NCBI RefSeq assembly: GCF_003201675.2
Contig: NZ_CP029287.2
Coordinates: 1 to 64,000 of the forward strand
Origin: Metallosphaera hakonensis JCM 8857 = DSM 7519
GTDB lineage: Archaea; Thermoproteota; Thermoprotei_A; Sulfolobales; Sulfolobaceae
Length of the DNA stretch: 64,000 bases
Reading direction: 5' to 3'
Each line of letters opens with the position of its first letter. Position 1 is the stretch's first letter. Shown piece after piece: positions 56,259 to 64,000 of this stretch. The position numbers and the translations under genes are program-made. The notes beneath the pieces are model-generated. The model made no database searches, had not been told where the DNA came from, and saw nothing but the letters and a program-made list of their open reading frames with translations.

Positions 56259-57569
56259 ATGGACGATGATGAGCTATTAGGGATTATGGCAGATTGGAAT
56301 TACTGGGGGAACTTTAGAAGGGATTGGATTCCGAGAGACGAGTATGTGAACCATGTACTGGACCTACTGAAGGGAATAAACGTTGTAGCTCTATCGGGCA
56401 TACGGAGGGCCGGTAAATCCAGTGTTGCGCAACAGGTCATAAGGGAAATTCTGAGAAGGGGAGTAGATCCTCGAGATTCCCTGATCGTGAAGTTGGATGA
56501 CGAAAGATTAATAGACCTGAATTACGACGTTCTCCTTCGGATAATCGACCTGTATTTCAAAAACGTGAAAAGGAGCGACTCAGTCTCCTACGTCGTTATT
56601 GATGAGGCTCAGGAAGTGGACGGTTGGGAGAGAGTGGTGAGAGGATTAGCGGAGAAGGGCAACAAGGTTCTTGTCACTGGTTCCTCGGCTAAACTCCTGA
56701 GCTCCGAGTACACAACTCTTCTGTCGGGAAGACACGTAGAGGTCAGGGTGTTCCCCTTGAGTTTAGGTGAACTATTGGTGTTCAAAGGGGTAACCCTCAG
56801 GGAGAAGCTTGATGAGGTAACGAAGATCCAAGAGATAGAGAGGGGGATAGAGGAGTTAATGAACCTGGGTGGGTTCCCTGACGTTGTGCTTCACATGGAC
56901 ATAGCCGATCAGCTTCTGGTCTCTTATTTCGAGACAGTTGTATTGAAAGATGTGATTGGTAGGTACAAGATAAGAAACGAAAGGAAGTTGAGGACCTTAG
57001 CCAAGTTCTACATAACCTCAACGGGATCCAGGATAACTTACAACAGCGTATCTAAATTCCTGAAAATACCCGTCAAGACCGTGGAGAGATATTCGGAATA
57101 TTTGGAGAAGGTCTATATTCTCTTCTTCCTGAATTCTTTCTCGTGGACCATCAAAGTCACCGAAAACTCACCGAGGAAAGTGTACGTTGTGGACAACGGA
57201 TTCGTGAGGGTGTTTAACCCTAGATCGTCCAGAGGGAGACTCTTTGAGAGCCTAGTAGCACAACATGTTTACAGGTACTCACTATCTCAGAGGATGAGCT
57301 TGTATTACTGGCTAGACTCCCTTGAAGTGGACCTAGTTGTAGCAAGAGAGGACCAGGCTATTCCCATACAGGTGGCGTACGATGTTGAAGACCAAGAAGT
57401 GCTTGAGAGGGAGATTAGGGCATTACTCAAGTTTAGGGAGAAGTGTGGAGGAGATAGGTCACTGTTAGTGGTGTATAGGGGAGAGGAGAGACAAATATCG
57501 GGAATAAATGTGATTCCTGCCAGAAAATTCCTTCTCCATTTGGAGGATTACCTAACATTTAAGAAATAA
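56259..57569 (+). CDS. Archaeal AAA ATPase with DUF4143-type C-terminal domain
   Basis: 436 residues from ATG 56259. A TTG 60 bp earlier is also open, but tttatac near 56233 would then lie inside the gene, so the ATG is preferred. Walker A SGIRRAGKSSVAQQV, Walker B YVVIDEAQEVDGWE and the sensor segment VTGSSAKLLSSE are clear. RVFPLSLGELL and the C-terminal LFESLVAQHVYRYS, YYWLDSLEVDLVVAR and IPIQVAYDV are typical of the ATPase + DUF4143 group. The last segment resembles a nuclease-like D ... Q-V fold. Many such genes are linked to mobile or toxin functions; the function here is unknown. Confidence 0.8.
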   Translation: MDDDELLGIMADWNYWGNFRRDWIPRDEYVNHVLDLLKGINVVALSGIRRAGKSSVAQQVIREILRRGVDPRDSLIVKLDDERLIDLNYDVLLRIIDLYFKNVKRSDSVSYVVIDEAQEVDGWERVVRGLAEKGNKVLVTGSSAKLLSSEYTTLLSGRHVEVRVFPLSLGELLVFKGVTLREKLDEVTKIQEIERGIEELMNLGGFPDVVLHMDIADQLLVSYFETVVLKDVIGRYKIRNERKLRTLAKFYITSTGSRITYNSVSKFLKIPVKTVERYSEYLEKVYILFFLNSFSWTIKVTENSPRKVYVVDNGFVRVFNPRSSRGRLFESLVAQHVYRYSLSQRMSLYYWLDSLEVDLVVAREDQAIPIQVAYDVEDQEVLEREIRALLKFREKCGGDRSLLVVYRGEERQISGINVIPARKFLLHLEDYLTFKK

Positions 57570-58031
57570 GTTAATGAGTGGGATGGACTCCTTGAATAGA
57601 TCTAAGAACGATTTTCAGAAAATTCACCCCATGCTTTTCACACTCCATTGATTTAGGGAGCGAAGTGGTGAACTCATTGGTTATGGTGGAAGGATATCCA
57701 TGATTAGGGGTGTGAATTCCCTCTTATAGTGAGACCTCAATATATTAGCACCTTCCGGGATTGTACGGAACGGTTCAGCGTTATCCGCGTAGTGAGGTAG
57801 ACGATTTCTTGGCACCGTTAATTTCCTCAAACCTGAGGTAGATGCCTCGTTCCTCTACTCTAAGTCTGAGAGAGGGCAAGAACAACTTATCACATTAGTG
57901 TTTCTAATAAGTTCTTAGCTAGCGACCAGAGACGCTTGGGATAAATATTTGGAAATATTGGTGAAATCTTCATCACCCGAAATCTTCATGGAATCTCCTC
58001 TCCAGTGAAATTATTCAACCCAACATCATGG
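57570..58031. other. Intergenic region with a degenerate MITE-C
   Basis: No gene is seen; only the element at 57895-57961. Confidence 0.45.
57895..57961. repeat. MITE-C copy 6, degenerate
   Basis: ttagtgtttctaataagttc, gaccagagacgcttggg and ggaaatattgg. The left end and core are recognisable; the right end has lost the final taa. Confidence 0.55.
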
Positions 58032-59186
58032 TTATCCCTTCCTCCCTTGGCTAACGGTCTCAGGAAGACCTAAAACAGCTATGAGTACTAGAATAGACGA
58101 AATTACTAGAGAGATGCCTAGATCGTCCTTGAGTCCAAAGGGCATCAGTAGAACTAGACTTACCCCGAACCCACCTCCAATTAGTCTACCCAGAAAGAAG
58201 ACTGTGTTAGTTCCCGTGGCTCTAATCTCGGGCGGGAAAATTTCGCTCATCCATATCCCGAAGTAAGCGAAGAACGACGATCCCACCATTAGGGCCACGA
58301 GAGATATCTCCACAAGAAGCGGTTCCCCAGAAAGGAGCATAACCACCGAGAAGACTAAGGACACTCCAATGAACATGTATGTGGTTCTTTTCCTCCCCCA
58401 TATATCTGATATTCTCCCCGCCAGCGTGAACCCGACCATTCCCACTAGGAGCGCTATAGAAAGTAAAAGGAAAGCGTTCAAATTAAGTAGGGAAAGAAGA
58501 GTAAAGGAGAGTGAGACTAAGGGAACCACGAAGAGAAAGGAGCCTACGGAGAATATGGCTCCAAGGAACGTGATCTTGAAAAGTCCATGAGCAGAGGGGT
58601 TACTTCTCGATCTTCTGGTAGACTCTGGAATTAGAGGCCAAAGAGCCAAGGAGATGAGGGATACAACTCCTAGACTAAGGAAATACAGATTTAACTTAAA
58701 CACAGAAGCCCAAATCAATCCAAGAAGTCCTCCCACGAAATAGAGGCCCTGCATGATACTGCCCACGAGACCCCTATATTTAGGCGGAGATAGTTCGGCT
58801 GCGTAAACGTAGCTTAACCCGTTCTCTCCGTTGACTCCAAATCCAATGAGGAACCAGAGGACGTAAAACAGGGAAAGATCCCTGATCACGGAGTTAAGGA
58901 GTAAAGGTAATGTAAAGAGTAGAATTGAAATAAGGAGGGAGAACCTCCTGCTCCACCTGTCGGCTAGAATTGAGAGGGCTACTCCACCAATTGCTCCTCC
59001 TATCCAACTGAGGGGAACGGTGAAGTATATCCCCTTTCCGTATATCGTTGAGAGCGAGGGTAAAACGAAACTTATTGAGTACACTGAGAGCGCAGCTAGG
59101 AGGAAAATCGTTAGGAGAGAAAAAATCTGTCTGAGCATTAGAATAACAGCTAGTGTTGCTCCATAAAAGTCTTCTTGAGACCACAA
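58032..59186 (-). CDS. MFS transporter (sugar-porter-like)
   Basis: 384 residues, 12 helices. SILADRWSRRFSLLISIL near residue 77 is MFS loop 2-3. GENGLSYVYAAELSPPKYRGLVGS near 124-146 and SEIFPPEIRATGTNTVFFLGR near 320-340 are the P-E/S-x-x-R-G repeats of the sugar/aromatic-acid porter branch. Residue 16, MLRQIFSLL, may be the real start because the first residues are unusual for the family. Substrate unknown. Confidence 0.82.
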   Translation of the reverse strand: MWSQEDFYGATLAVILMLRQIFSLLTIFLLAALSVYSISFVLPSLSTIYGKGIYFTVPLSWIGGAIGGVALSILADRWSRRFSLLISILLFTLPLLLNSVIRDLSLFYVLWFLIGFGVNGENGLSYVYAAELSPPKYRGLVGSIMQGLYFVGGLLGLIWASVFKLNLYFLSLGVVSLISLALWPLIPESTRRSRSNPSAHGLFKITFLGAIFSVGSFLFVVPLVSLSFTLLSLLNLNAFLLLSIALLVGMVGFTLAGRISDIWGRKRTTYMFIGVSLVFSVVMLLSGEPLLVEISLVALMVGSSFFAYFGIWMSEIFPPEIRATGTNTVFFLGRLIGGGFGVSLVLLMPFGLKDDLGISLVISSILVLIAVLGLPETVSQGRKG

Positions 59187-60018
59187 TAATAATCTAACAG
59201 AGTGATCGGGATAAATCTAGTATATTTATAACTAAGAAGAGAATATCTGATTTATTACAACTCATAGTGAATGGATGGCCATGGTTTTGGCTTATCTAAC
59301 TAACATTAAAGTTTACGAAATTGTAGACGGAAATCGGAGGAAAGAAAAGTCAACGGCGAGCTACTTGAAGAGTTAAAGACCATAAGCCCTTATCAATTAA
59401 AGCTCACCGAGGAAATGCTGGAAGGAAAGTTTTCCAGGGAGAAGGCTTGAAAATTCTGACTTCGATAACCGTCATCACCTGTTTCAAGGGGGTCAGAATA
59501 CTTGAGGATACTCACAACAGAGAATAGAAAATACATCTGTGTTAAAATAGACGAGGTCTGTGGAGAAGGGGTCGATGGATATTGTGTAAAGAAAGAAGAC
59601 CAAGGTTTAACCGATCCCTTTCTCATTGAAATCAAGGTGTCGTCTAGCAAAATAGGGAGGGCAAAAGATCAAATCATCTCCATGAGACAGGAACCTGGCG
59701 TTAATGTGGAAGTTGTCACGAAAGACGACGAGAAATTAGGGGAGATGAGAGATATTATCGACCTTCTAATTTGAACATATCTCCCAAGAAGCAATCCAGA
59801 ACTATACATCGGGGCACGTGTCATGAAAGGGGACTCTCACCATCTTACCTTTCTATCATGTGAAACGATTGAATACCATCATGGGTGAAAAGTAGACTCG
59901 CAGTCACACTCAATGTCAAGCGCTCTATTAATAGTAACTTCTATAGAGTCGACTTTTGTAAAAGTACACTTTTGTGTCAATGATAAAAAAATATTAACTA
60001 GCGATCACAATTACGCAC
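59187..60018. other. Intergenic region with decayed small genes
   Basis: The segment 59285-59450 reads IKVYEIVDGNRRKE in one frame and KVNGELLEELKTISPYQL in another, ending GKFSREKA. It could be an antitoxin-like small gene with one frameshift. Besides the 59502 gene nothing else is clear. Confidence 0.3.
59502..59774 (+). CDS. Small hypothetical protein with nuclease-like motif
   Basis: 90 residues from TTG 59502. GYCVKKEDQGLTDPFLIEIKVSSSK has the Asp ... Glu-x-Lys arrangement of PD-(D/E)XK folds, followed by a helix AKDQIISMRQ. It lacks an ATG and may be the 3' part of a larger decayed gene whose 5' part is the 59285-59450 frame. Not assigned to a family. Confidence 0.35.
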   Translation: MRILTTENRKYICVKIDEVCGEGVDGYCVKKEDQGLTDPFLIEIKVSSSKIGRAKDQIISMRQEPGVNVEVVTKDDEKLGEMRDIIDLLI

Positions 60019-63000
60019 ATGGACTTTGATGGGATATGCTTCAGATCGAGTGGCGACATAATATGGTGCGACTTTGACGAAGATTATAGAATCGCTAGGC
60101 TGAAACTCGAGGCTGAAATTGAAAAATTTTACAAGGGCAATAAGGAAATTAAGGCACCGGTGATCCAAGCACCTTACGGCTCTGGTAAAACCACTTTACT
60201 CACTTATTTAGCAATTAAATCGTGGGAATTGGGTTACCCTGCTTTCATTATTAATTTATCAGACCTAGTAGATTTAATTTCACAAAACCCCACTAGGAAA
60301 ATACCTGAGGACAAGTTATATGAATATATTCTAGACTTTTTCAATAAAATAAGGAAGTCTGTAAAGGAAGACCATAGACTTCTGAAGCAATATTTGAGGC
60401 TAAAGGAATCCGTGGACATCAAGGAAGCTTTAGGCAGTAATTGGATTAGCAACCTCGATAAAGATAAGGGCCTCTTACTCATAGATGAGGTGGAGGAGGC
60501 TTACGACGAATTAAGGGAAAAGATATCTTATAAGACCTCCCCCTTCAGGGGATTGTACGACGCCGTAGCTAAAAGGTATGGAAACGTAATGGTTATCCTA
60601 AGCTACGGGCCCATGACAATGGCTGAGGAGATAGCCGGAGGCCCTGCAGGTTGGAGAACACTGACAGTCTCCTTGAAACCGTTGTCCTCTAATTATGTTC
60701 TATATAATTTGTCGCCTGATTTAACCCATAAGAAATCCATAGCCAATTTCCTATGGTGGTTGAGCCGGAGTAGGCCAGGTTGGATTAATAAATTTTTAAC
60801 CCTGGGTCTAGATGTCAAGATAGACAAGGTGCTTGGAGAGTGTGAAAGGGACTTCTCCGCCTGTTCGAACTTCATTACTCAAGAAATTACGGAGGAGTTG
60901 CAGTCCAATCAGTTAACTAAGGACACCAAGATAATAGACGTCGATACCATAAGATCGGACCTGCAGCAAAGCGGAGACATCTTATCCCTACTTATTTTGT
61001 CGTCCAAACCTATCAATATAGAAAGTATAGGATATACTGTGACTGAAAGCCAATTTTTTTACTACAGTAACTCCCTAATAAAGAAAGACGAGCTCAACAG
61101 GGCACTCGATAGGGAGTATATAAGCAAGTTCAGCTTACCTGACGAGGTTAAGATCTCCATCCGGAAGATAGTCGATTCCCTTGTTTCCTCCTTAGCGGAT
61201 GAGGAAAATTACATATTATATGATGAGAGCTTCTTTAGCGATATTAAACTAGCCCTGGTATCGTTTATTCAAGATATATTTTTCCAAGACCCTAAGATTG
61301 AGAAAGAGTTGGACAAAATTTCATCTAAATTTATTTATAACTCAGTTAATAAAAACAGTATAAGAAACGGGAACTTCATTGAAATTTCTCCCAAGAAACT
61401 CATCGAGTATTTTCCTTTGCTGGGTACTCTACCCCTAATAGGGAACGCCAGACGTGATAAGGAATACGTCCTCCAGGGCAAGAACATTGTAGATTTCGTG
61501 AATAAGGCATCAACCGATGCCAATTTGCTGATCACCGTCTCCCGTCAATTTGCTAAAGAATTTGAGAGTTCCGATGAGCTTTTAATAATTCCCTCTAAAG
61601 GGTTGAGAAATCAAGATTTTGTTACAGCATTGCATAGACAAATTAGAGATGTGAAATTCGTTGAGAAGTTAAGTAGCGGAATTGTGGTCTTACTTTTCGA
61701 CGTGGAGAAAGTAGAGGACTCGGAGAGGCAGATTTTAGAGGAGATCATGAAAGGGTTTATGGACATTGGAAGGGGTGAAATCGAGGTAGTTGAGGGGAGA
61801 GACGCGCTGTTTCTAAGCGGGTTGCTATATAACTTTAACAAGATAGGATACATTAGACCAAGGGTTGAGACACTTTCTCCCCTAGATAAGAGAATATTAG
61901 AGAGTTTCACAGAGAAATTCAAGAAAATTCTAAGATCCAAAGAAGCCATGGCAGAGAAGAGCAAGGAGTTTTCTAGACTTCTATTCGAATTATCTAATTG
62001 TGTAAAATCTAATCTTACAGAATACAGTTTATCTCAATATTCAGACCTATTGTTGTTACTGCAATCTGAGGTCCCTTTAAAATTTCTGTCAGATGTCAGA
62101 AAATTTTATAGTAAAATTAAAGAGGGCGCCATGAAACTATATGAAGATAACGCAAGCAACGTTATCATGAACAGGGAACTTAAGGGGAACTTGATTTTAA
62201 TGTTTGACCTTAAACCTAAGGTTAAGTCCAGGGAGAGCGAAATCTTATCGTTCATATTTGAAGATCAGGATAGCGGTATGGAAAAGTTGAGGGAATATGT
62301 GAAGGGAGCCGGCAGTTGTCTAGATAAACTTGACAAATTAAAGGGCGTAATAGATTTTTACTCTAAGATAATGAAAGAATTCGCTTCGTCTCACGGTGAA
62401 CTTCAATTGAGAGATCTATCCTCTGTCCTAAACTCAATATTTTGGAACAAATTAGAAAGCAAGGAAAACATAATAATTCCCCTCGTTTCTGGCCTCGTTC
62501 TGAAGAATGCTTTAGAAAACGAGATCGATAAAGACACAATTATTCAAATATACTCTAGATTAACAAATAATCTAGATAAAAGCTTTACTGAGCTGAGGGA
62601 TATGTTGGAGAGAAATTTTGTTATTTCAAGCGAAATCTGTCCTTCAAATGAAAAGTTCAAAACCCACGTGATAGAGCCCGTCTCGTTTTCCGTGAGATTC
62701 GCCACAGGCTATGACCTGGCGGCACTCAAGGAGCTAGAGGGAAGCCTCCATAAATTTACGGATTCAATAGTCAATCAAATAAGCAGAATTGAGGAGGAAC
62801 TTAGAAATAATTATGAGTTACTTATAAAATTATCAAACGTTCATAAGAGAATCGGCGAAGTAAACGATGAGTTCACCGGAGAATTCCAAAATTATCTTAA
62901 ATTTGTGTGTGACAGCAAGACCATTGACCTTGCCGAGATCAATTACCTTGAAAAAGCTATAGAGGAAATTGAAAATATCAGAAGGTCCTATGAAAGTGAA

Positions 63001-63066
63001 CTAAATCTAATTAAAAATCTTTCATCTAATCTAACTCTCAAACTTAAGAGGCTTCTGGGTGAGTGA
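60019..63066 (+). CDS. Large P-loop NTPase, first gene of an unknown operon
   Basis: 1015 residues. An N-terminal ATPase domain (to about 300) has Walker A APYGSGKTTLL near residue 52 and Walker B LLLIDEVEEAYDE near 153, as in STAND/AAA-type ATPases that act on partners. Residues 300-700 are mixed helical with GYIRPRVETLSPLDKR. From about 880 to the end, long coiled-coil helices (EEELRNNYELLIKL, IEEIENIRRSYES) suggest assembly. No nuclease, helicase or membrane motif is seen. AT-rich coding differs from the metabolic genes. The next gene overlaps its stop by 4 bp. Candidate defence or chromosome-associated machine. Confidence 0.7.
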   Translation: MDFDGICFRSSGDIIWCDFDEDYRIARLKLEAEIEKFYKGNKEIKAPVIQAPYGSGKTTLLTYLAIKSWELGYPAFIINLSDLVDLISQNPTRKIPEDKLYEYILDFFNKIRKSVKEDHRLLKQYLRLKESVDIKEALGSNWISNLDKDKGLLLIDEVEEAYDELREKISYKTSPFRGLYDAVAKRYGNVMVILSYGPMTMAEEIAGGPAGWRTLTVSLKPLSSNYVLYNLSPDLTHKKSIANFLWWLSRSRPGWINKFLTLGLDVKIDKVLGECERDFSACSNFITQEITEELQSNQLTKDTKIIDVDTIRSDLQQSGDILSLLILSSKPINIESIGYTVTESQFFYYSNSLIKKDELNRALDREYISKFSLPDEVKISIRKIVDSLVSSLADEENYILYDESFFSDIKLALVSFIQDIFFQDPKIEKELDKISSKFIYNSVNKNSIRNGNFIEISPKKLIEYFPLLGTLPLIGNARRDKEYVLQGKNIVDFVNKASTDANLLITVSRQFAKEFESSDELLIIPSKGLRNQDFVTALHRQIRDVKFVEKLSSGIVVLLFDVEKVEDSERQILEEIMKGFMDIGRGEIEVVEGRDALFLSGLLYNFNKIGYIRPRVETLSPLDKRILESFTEKFKKILRSKEAMAEKSKEFSRLLFELSNCVKSNLTEYSLSQYSDLLLLLQSEVPLKFLSDVRKFYSKIKEGAMKLYEDNASNVIMNRELKGNLILMFDLKPKVKSRESEILSFIFEDQDSGMEKLREYVKGAGSCLDKLDKLKGVIDFYSKIMKEFASSHGELQLRDLSSVLNSIFWNKLESKENIIIPLVSGLVLKNALENEIDKDTIIQIYSRLTNNLDKSFTELRDMLERNFVISSEICPSNEKFKTHVIEPVSFSVRFATGYDLAALKELEGSLHKFTDSIVNQISRIEEELRNNYELLIKLSNVHKRIGEVNDEFTGEFQNYLKFVCDSKTIDLAEINYLEKAIEEIENIRRSYESELNLIKNLSSNLTLKLKRLLGE

Positions 63067-64000
63067 GCGTGTCTGGGGATTACGCTAGACTAACTTCATT
63101 AAAGGAGTTAATGGATAGGAAGAAAGAGAGTAAGCAATTCTATGAAAATCAGATAAAAATATTGGAAGATCTAATATCTCACGTTCCCGATGAGATCCCC
63201 GTACCTTTCAATAAATTTGCTAATTTAAGTAAAGACGACTTAATAAGGGCTATAAATATTTTGCAGAATGGCGATCTTAATAATCTAAGTTACGTTAAGG
63301 AAATAATCTTAAAACTAAATCAAGCTTCTCAGATAACTAAAATATGTGGTAGTGATTTTTCTGAGATCGGATTAGACGAGCTCACTGACCTAAAGGGTTA
63401 TGAATATCTATTAGATTCAAAGTTTAAATATTGTATAAATGATATATGTAGAAACAGTAAGAGTGTATCAGAAGTTAAGGGAAAGCTTGATAAAATCAAG
63501 GAGAATTACGTCATACTAAAGGAACTCACGGACAAGTTGGATCGTTTGAGTAGTTGTAATCTGAAATTCAATATAGATTTGTGTAATATGGAATGGATAG
63601 GCAAGGTAAGGCAAATTAATCTAGGTATCTTGGATAGGATGTGTAATATCATAGGGGACATCAAGTCTGTTTTAGATTATTCTATAGATTGTGATAAATT
63701 CATGGTAAAATCCCCCTGTTATGTCTTCAAAAATATAATTTCCGAATTACGTAGTTCATTTAATGAAGCTACCAAGGATCTAGACAGGGCCATGGAGTTG
63801 GCTCAAAAGTATGAGGAAAGTAAGGGCAAATTAAAGGAGGAAGCAGATAGATTGAAAAGAACCTTGAGAAGAGTGGGGATTGAAACACGGGAGGAAGTGG
63901 TCGGACTCATCGATTACAAGGAATTTTTAGAGTACGTGAACGTGAACCTCGTTAACAAGAAAGCCGAACTCGGTATCGGCGATGAGGAAATATGCATACT
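63063..64000 (+). CDS. Coiled-coil protein, second gene of the NTPase operon (3' end outside window)
   Basis: Starts at GTG 63063 overlapping the NTPase stop (GTGA); GTG 63069 is also possible. At least 312 residues to the window edge. It is rich in Lys, Glu and Leu with long helices (KELMDRKKESKQFYEN, AQKYEESKGKLKEEADRL) and several cysteines spaced 10-25 apart (GSDFS, NDICRN, DLCNMEW, IDCDKFM). It reads like an SMC-hinge-type or scaffold coil, so probably the physical partner of the NTPase. No known domain by eye. Confidence 0.6.
   Translation, partial: MSVSGDYARLTSLKELMDRKKESKQFYENQIKILEDLISHVPDEIPVPFNKFANLSKDDLIRAINILQNGDLNNLSYVKEIILKLNQASQITKICGSDFSEIGLDELTDLKGYEYLLDSKFKYCINDICRNSKSVSEVKGKLDKIKENYVILKELTDKLDRLSSCNLKFNIDLCNMEWIGKVRQINLGILDRMCNIIGDIKSVLDYSIDCDKFMVKSPCYVFKNIISELRSSFNEATKDLDRAMELAQKYEESKGKLKEEADRLKRTLRRVGIETREEVVGLIDYKEFLEYVNVNLVNKKAELGIGDEEICI

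Noticed and set aside
1-64000. tRNA or rRNA genes
   Set aside because: I looked for T-arm-like ggttcgaatcc patterns and rRNA motifs and found none that fold convincingly. A scan with tRNAscan-SE would settle it.

Overview
The window looks like chromosomal DNA of a thermoacidophilic crenarchaeon of the Sulfolobales. The signs are thermopsin-type and sedolisin-type acid proteases, class III signal peptide (pilin-like) surface proteins, several IS families known from Sulfolobales, VapBC pairs, leaderless genes 20-30 nt behind TATA boxes, and frequent AGG/AGA arginine codons. Base composition of the core genes is moderate, fitting a Metallosphaera-like genome better than the AT-rich Sulfolobus or Acidianus. 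That genus guess is inference only.

Layout. 1-0.5 kb: a BluB-like flavoenzyme cut by the window edge. 0.7-3.2 kb: an IS1-family element carrying a MITE, then a VapBC pair destroyed by a second copy of that MITE. 3.4-14.6 kb: the metabolic core, with a MscS channel, malic enzyme, GNAT, an iron-ADH/maleylacetate-reductase-like enzyme, an EamA exporter, malate synthase, a lactate permease and an HSL-type esterase. lctP and aceB are 32 bp apart. Together with malic enzyme they suggest uptake of a 2- or 3-carbon acid, glyoxylate to malate, and malate to pyruvate. 14.7-17 kb: a TnpB fragment truncated by an IS5-like element. 17-20 kb: a membrane-anchored thermopsin with duplicated repeats. 20-22 kb: three 38-bp direct repeats in front of a DUF3800 gene. 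22-24 kb: small unknown genes. 24-33 kb: a dense mobile-element zone with an intact TnpB, a decayed IS630, an AAA-ATPase plus putative nuclease pair, a decayed IS4, and a virus-like segment bounded by a 15-bp direct repeat. 33-36 kb: a two-HTH regulator and an MFS transporter. 36-37.6 kb: an IS256-like element. 37.6-43.8 kb: a divergent cluster of pilin-like surface proteins, one with a possible lectin-like domain. 44-52 kb: a broken VapBC, a giant sedolisin, an MFS transporter and a membrane gene split by the MITE. 52-55 kb: a tnpB-less IS605-type element, an IS1 ruin and a coiled-coil/PD-(D/E)XK protein with four 84-bp repeats. 55-59 kb: a LOG-family protein, a DUF4143-type ATPase and an MFS transporter. 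60-64 kb: a 1015-residue P-loop NTPase overlapping a coiled-coil gene that runs off the window.

Three families of very small non-autonomous elements run through the window: MITE-A (212 bp, 3 copies, 4-bp TSD), MITE-B (about 163 bp, IS256-type ends, 8-bp TSD shown in one copy, plus degenerate copies) and MITE-C (about 70 bp, 6 copies). They account for much of the gene disruption. The strongest candidates for something undescribed are the frame-preserving MITE-A, the tnpB-less element with omega-RNA-like end structure, the hairpin repeat array at the DUF3800 gene, the ATPase/nuclease-like pair, the terminal NTPase/coiled-coil operon and the virus-like insert.
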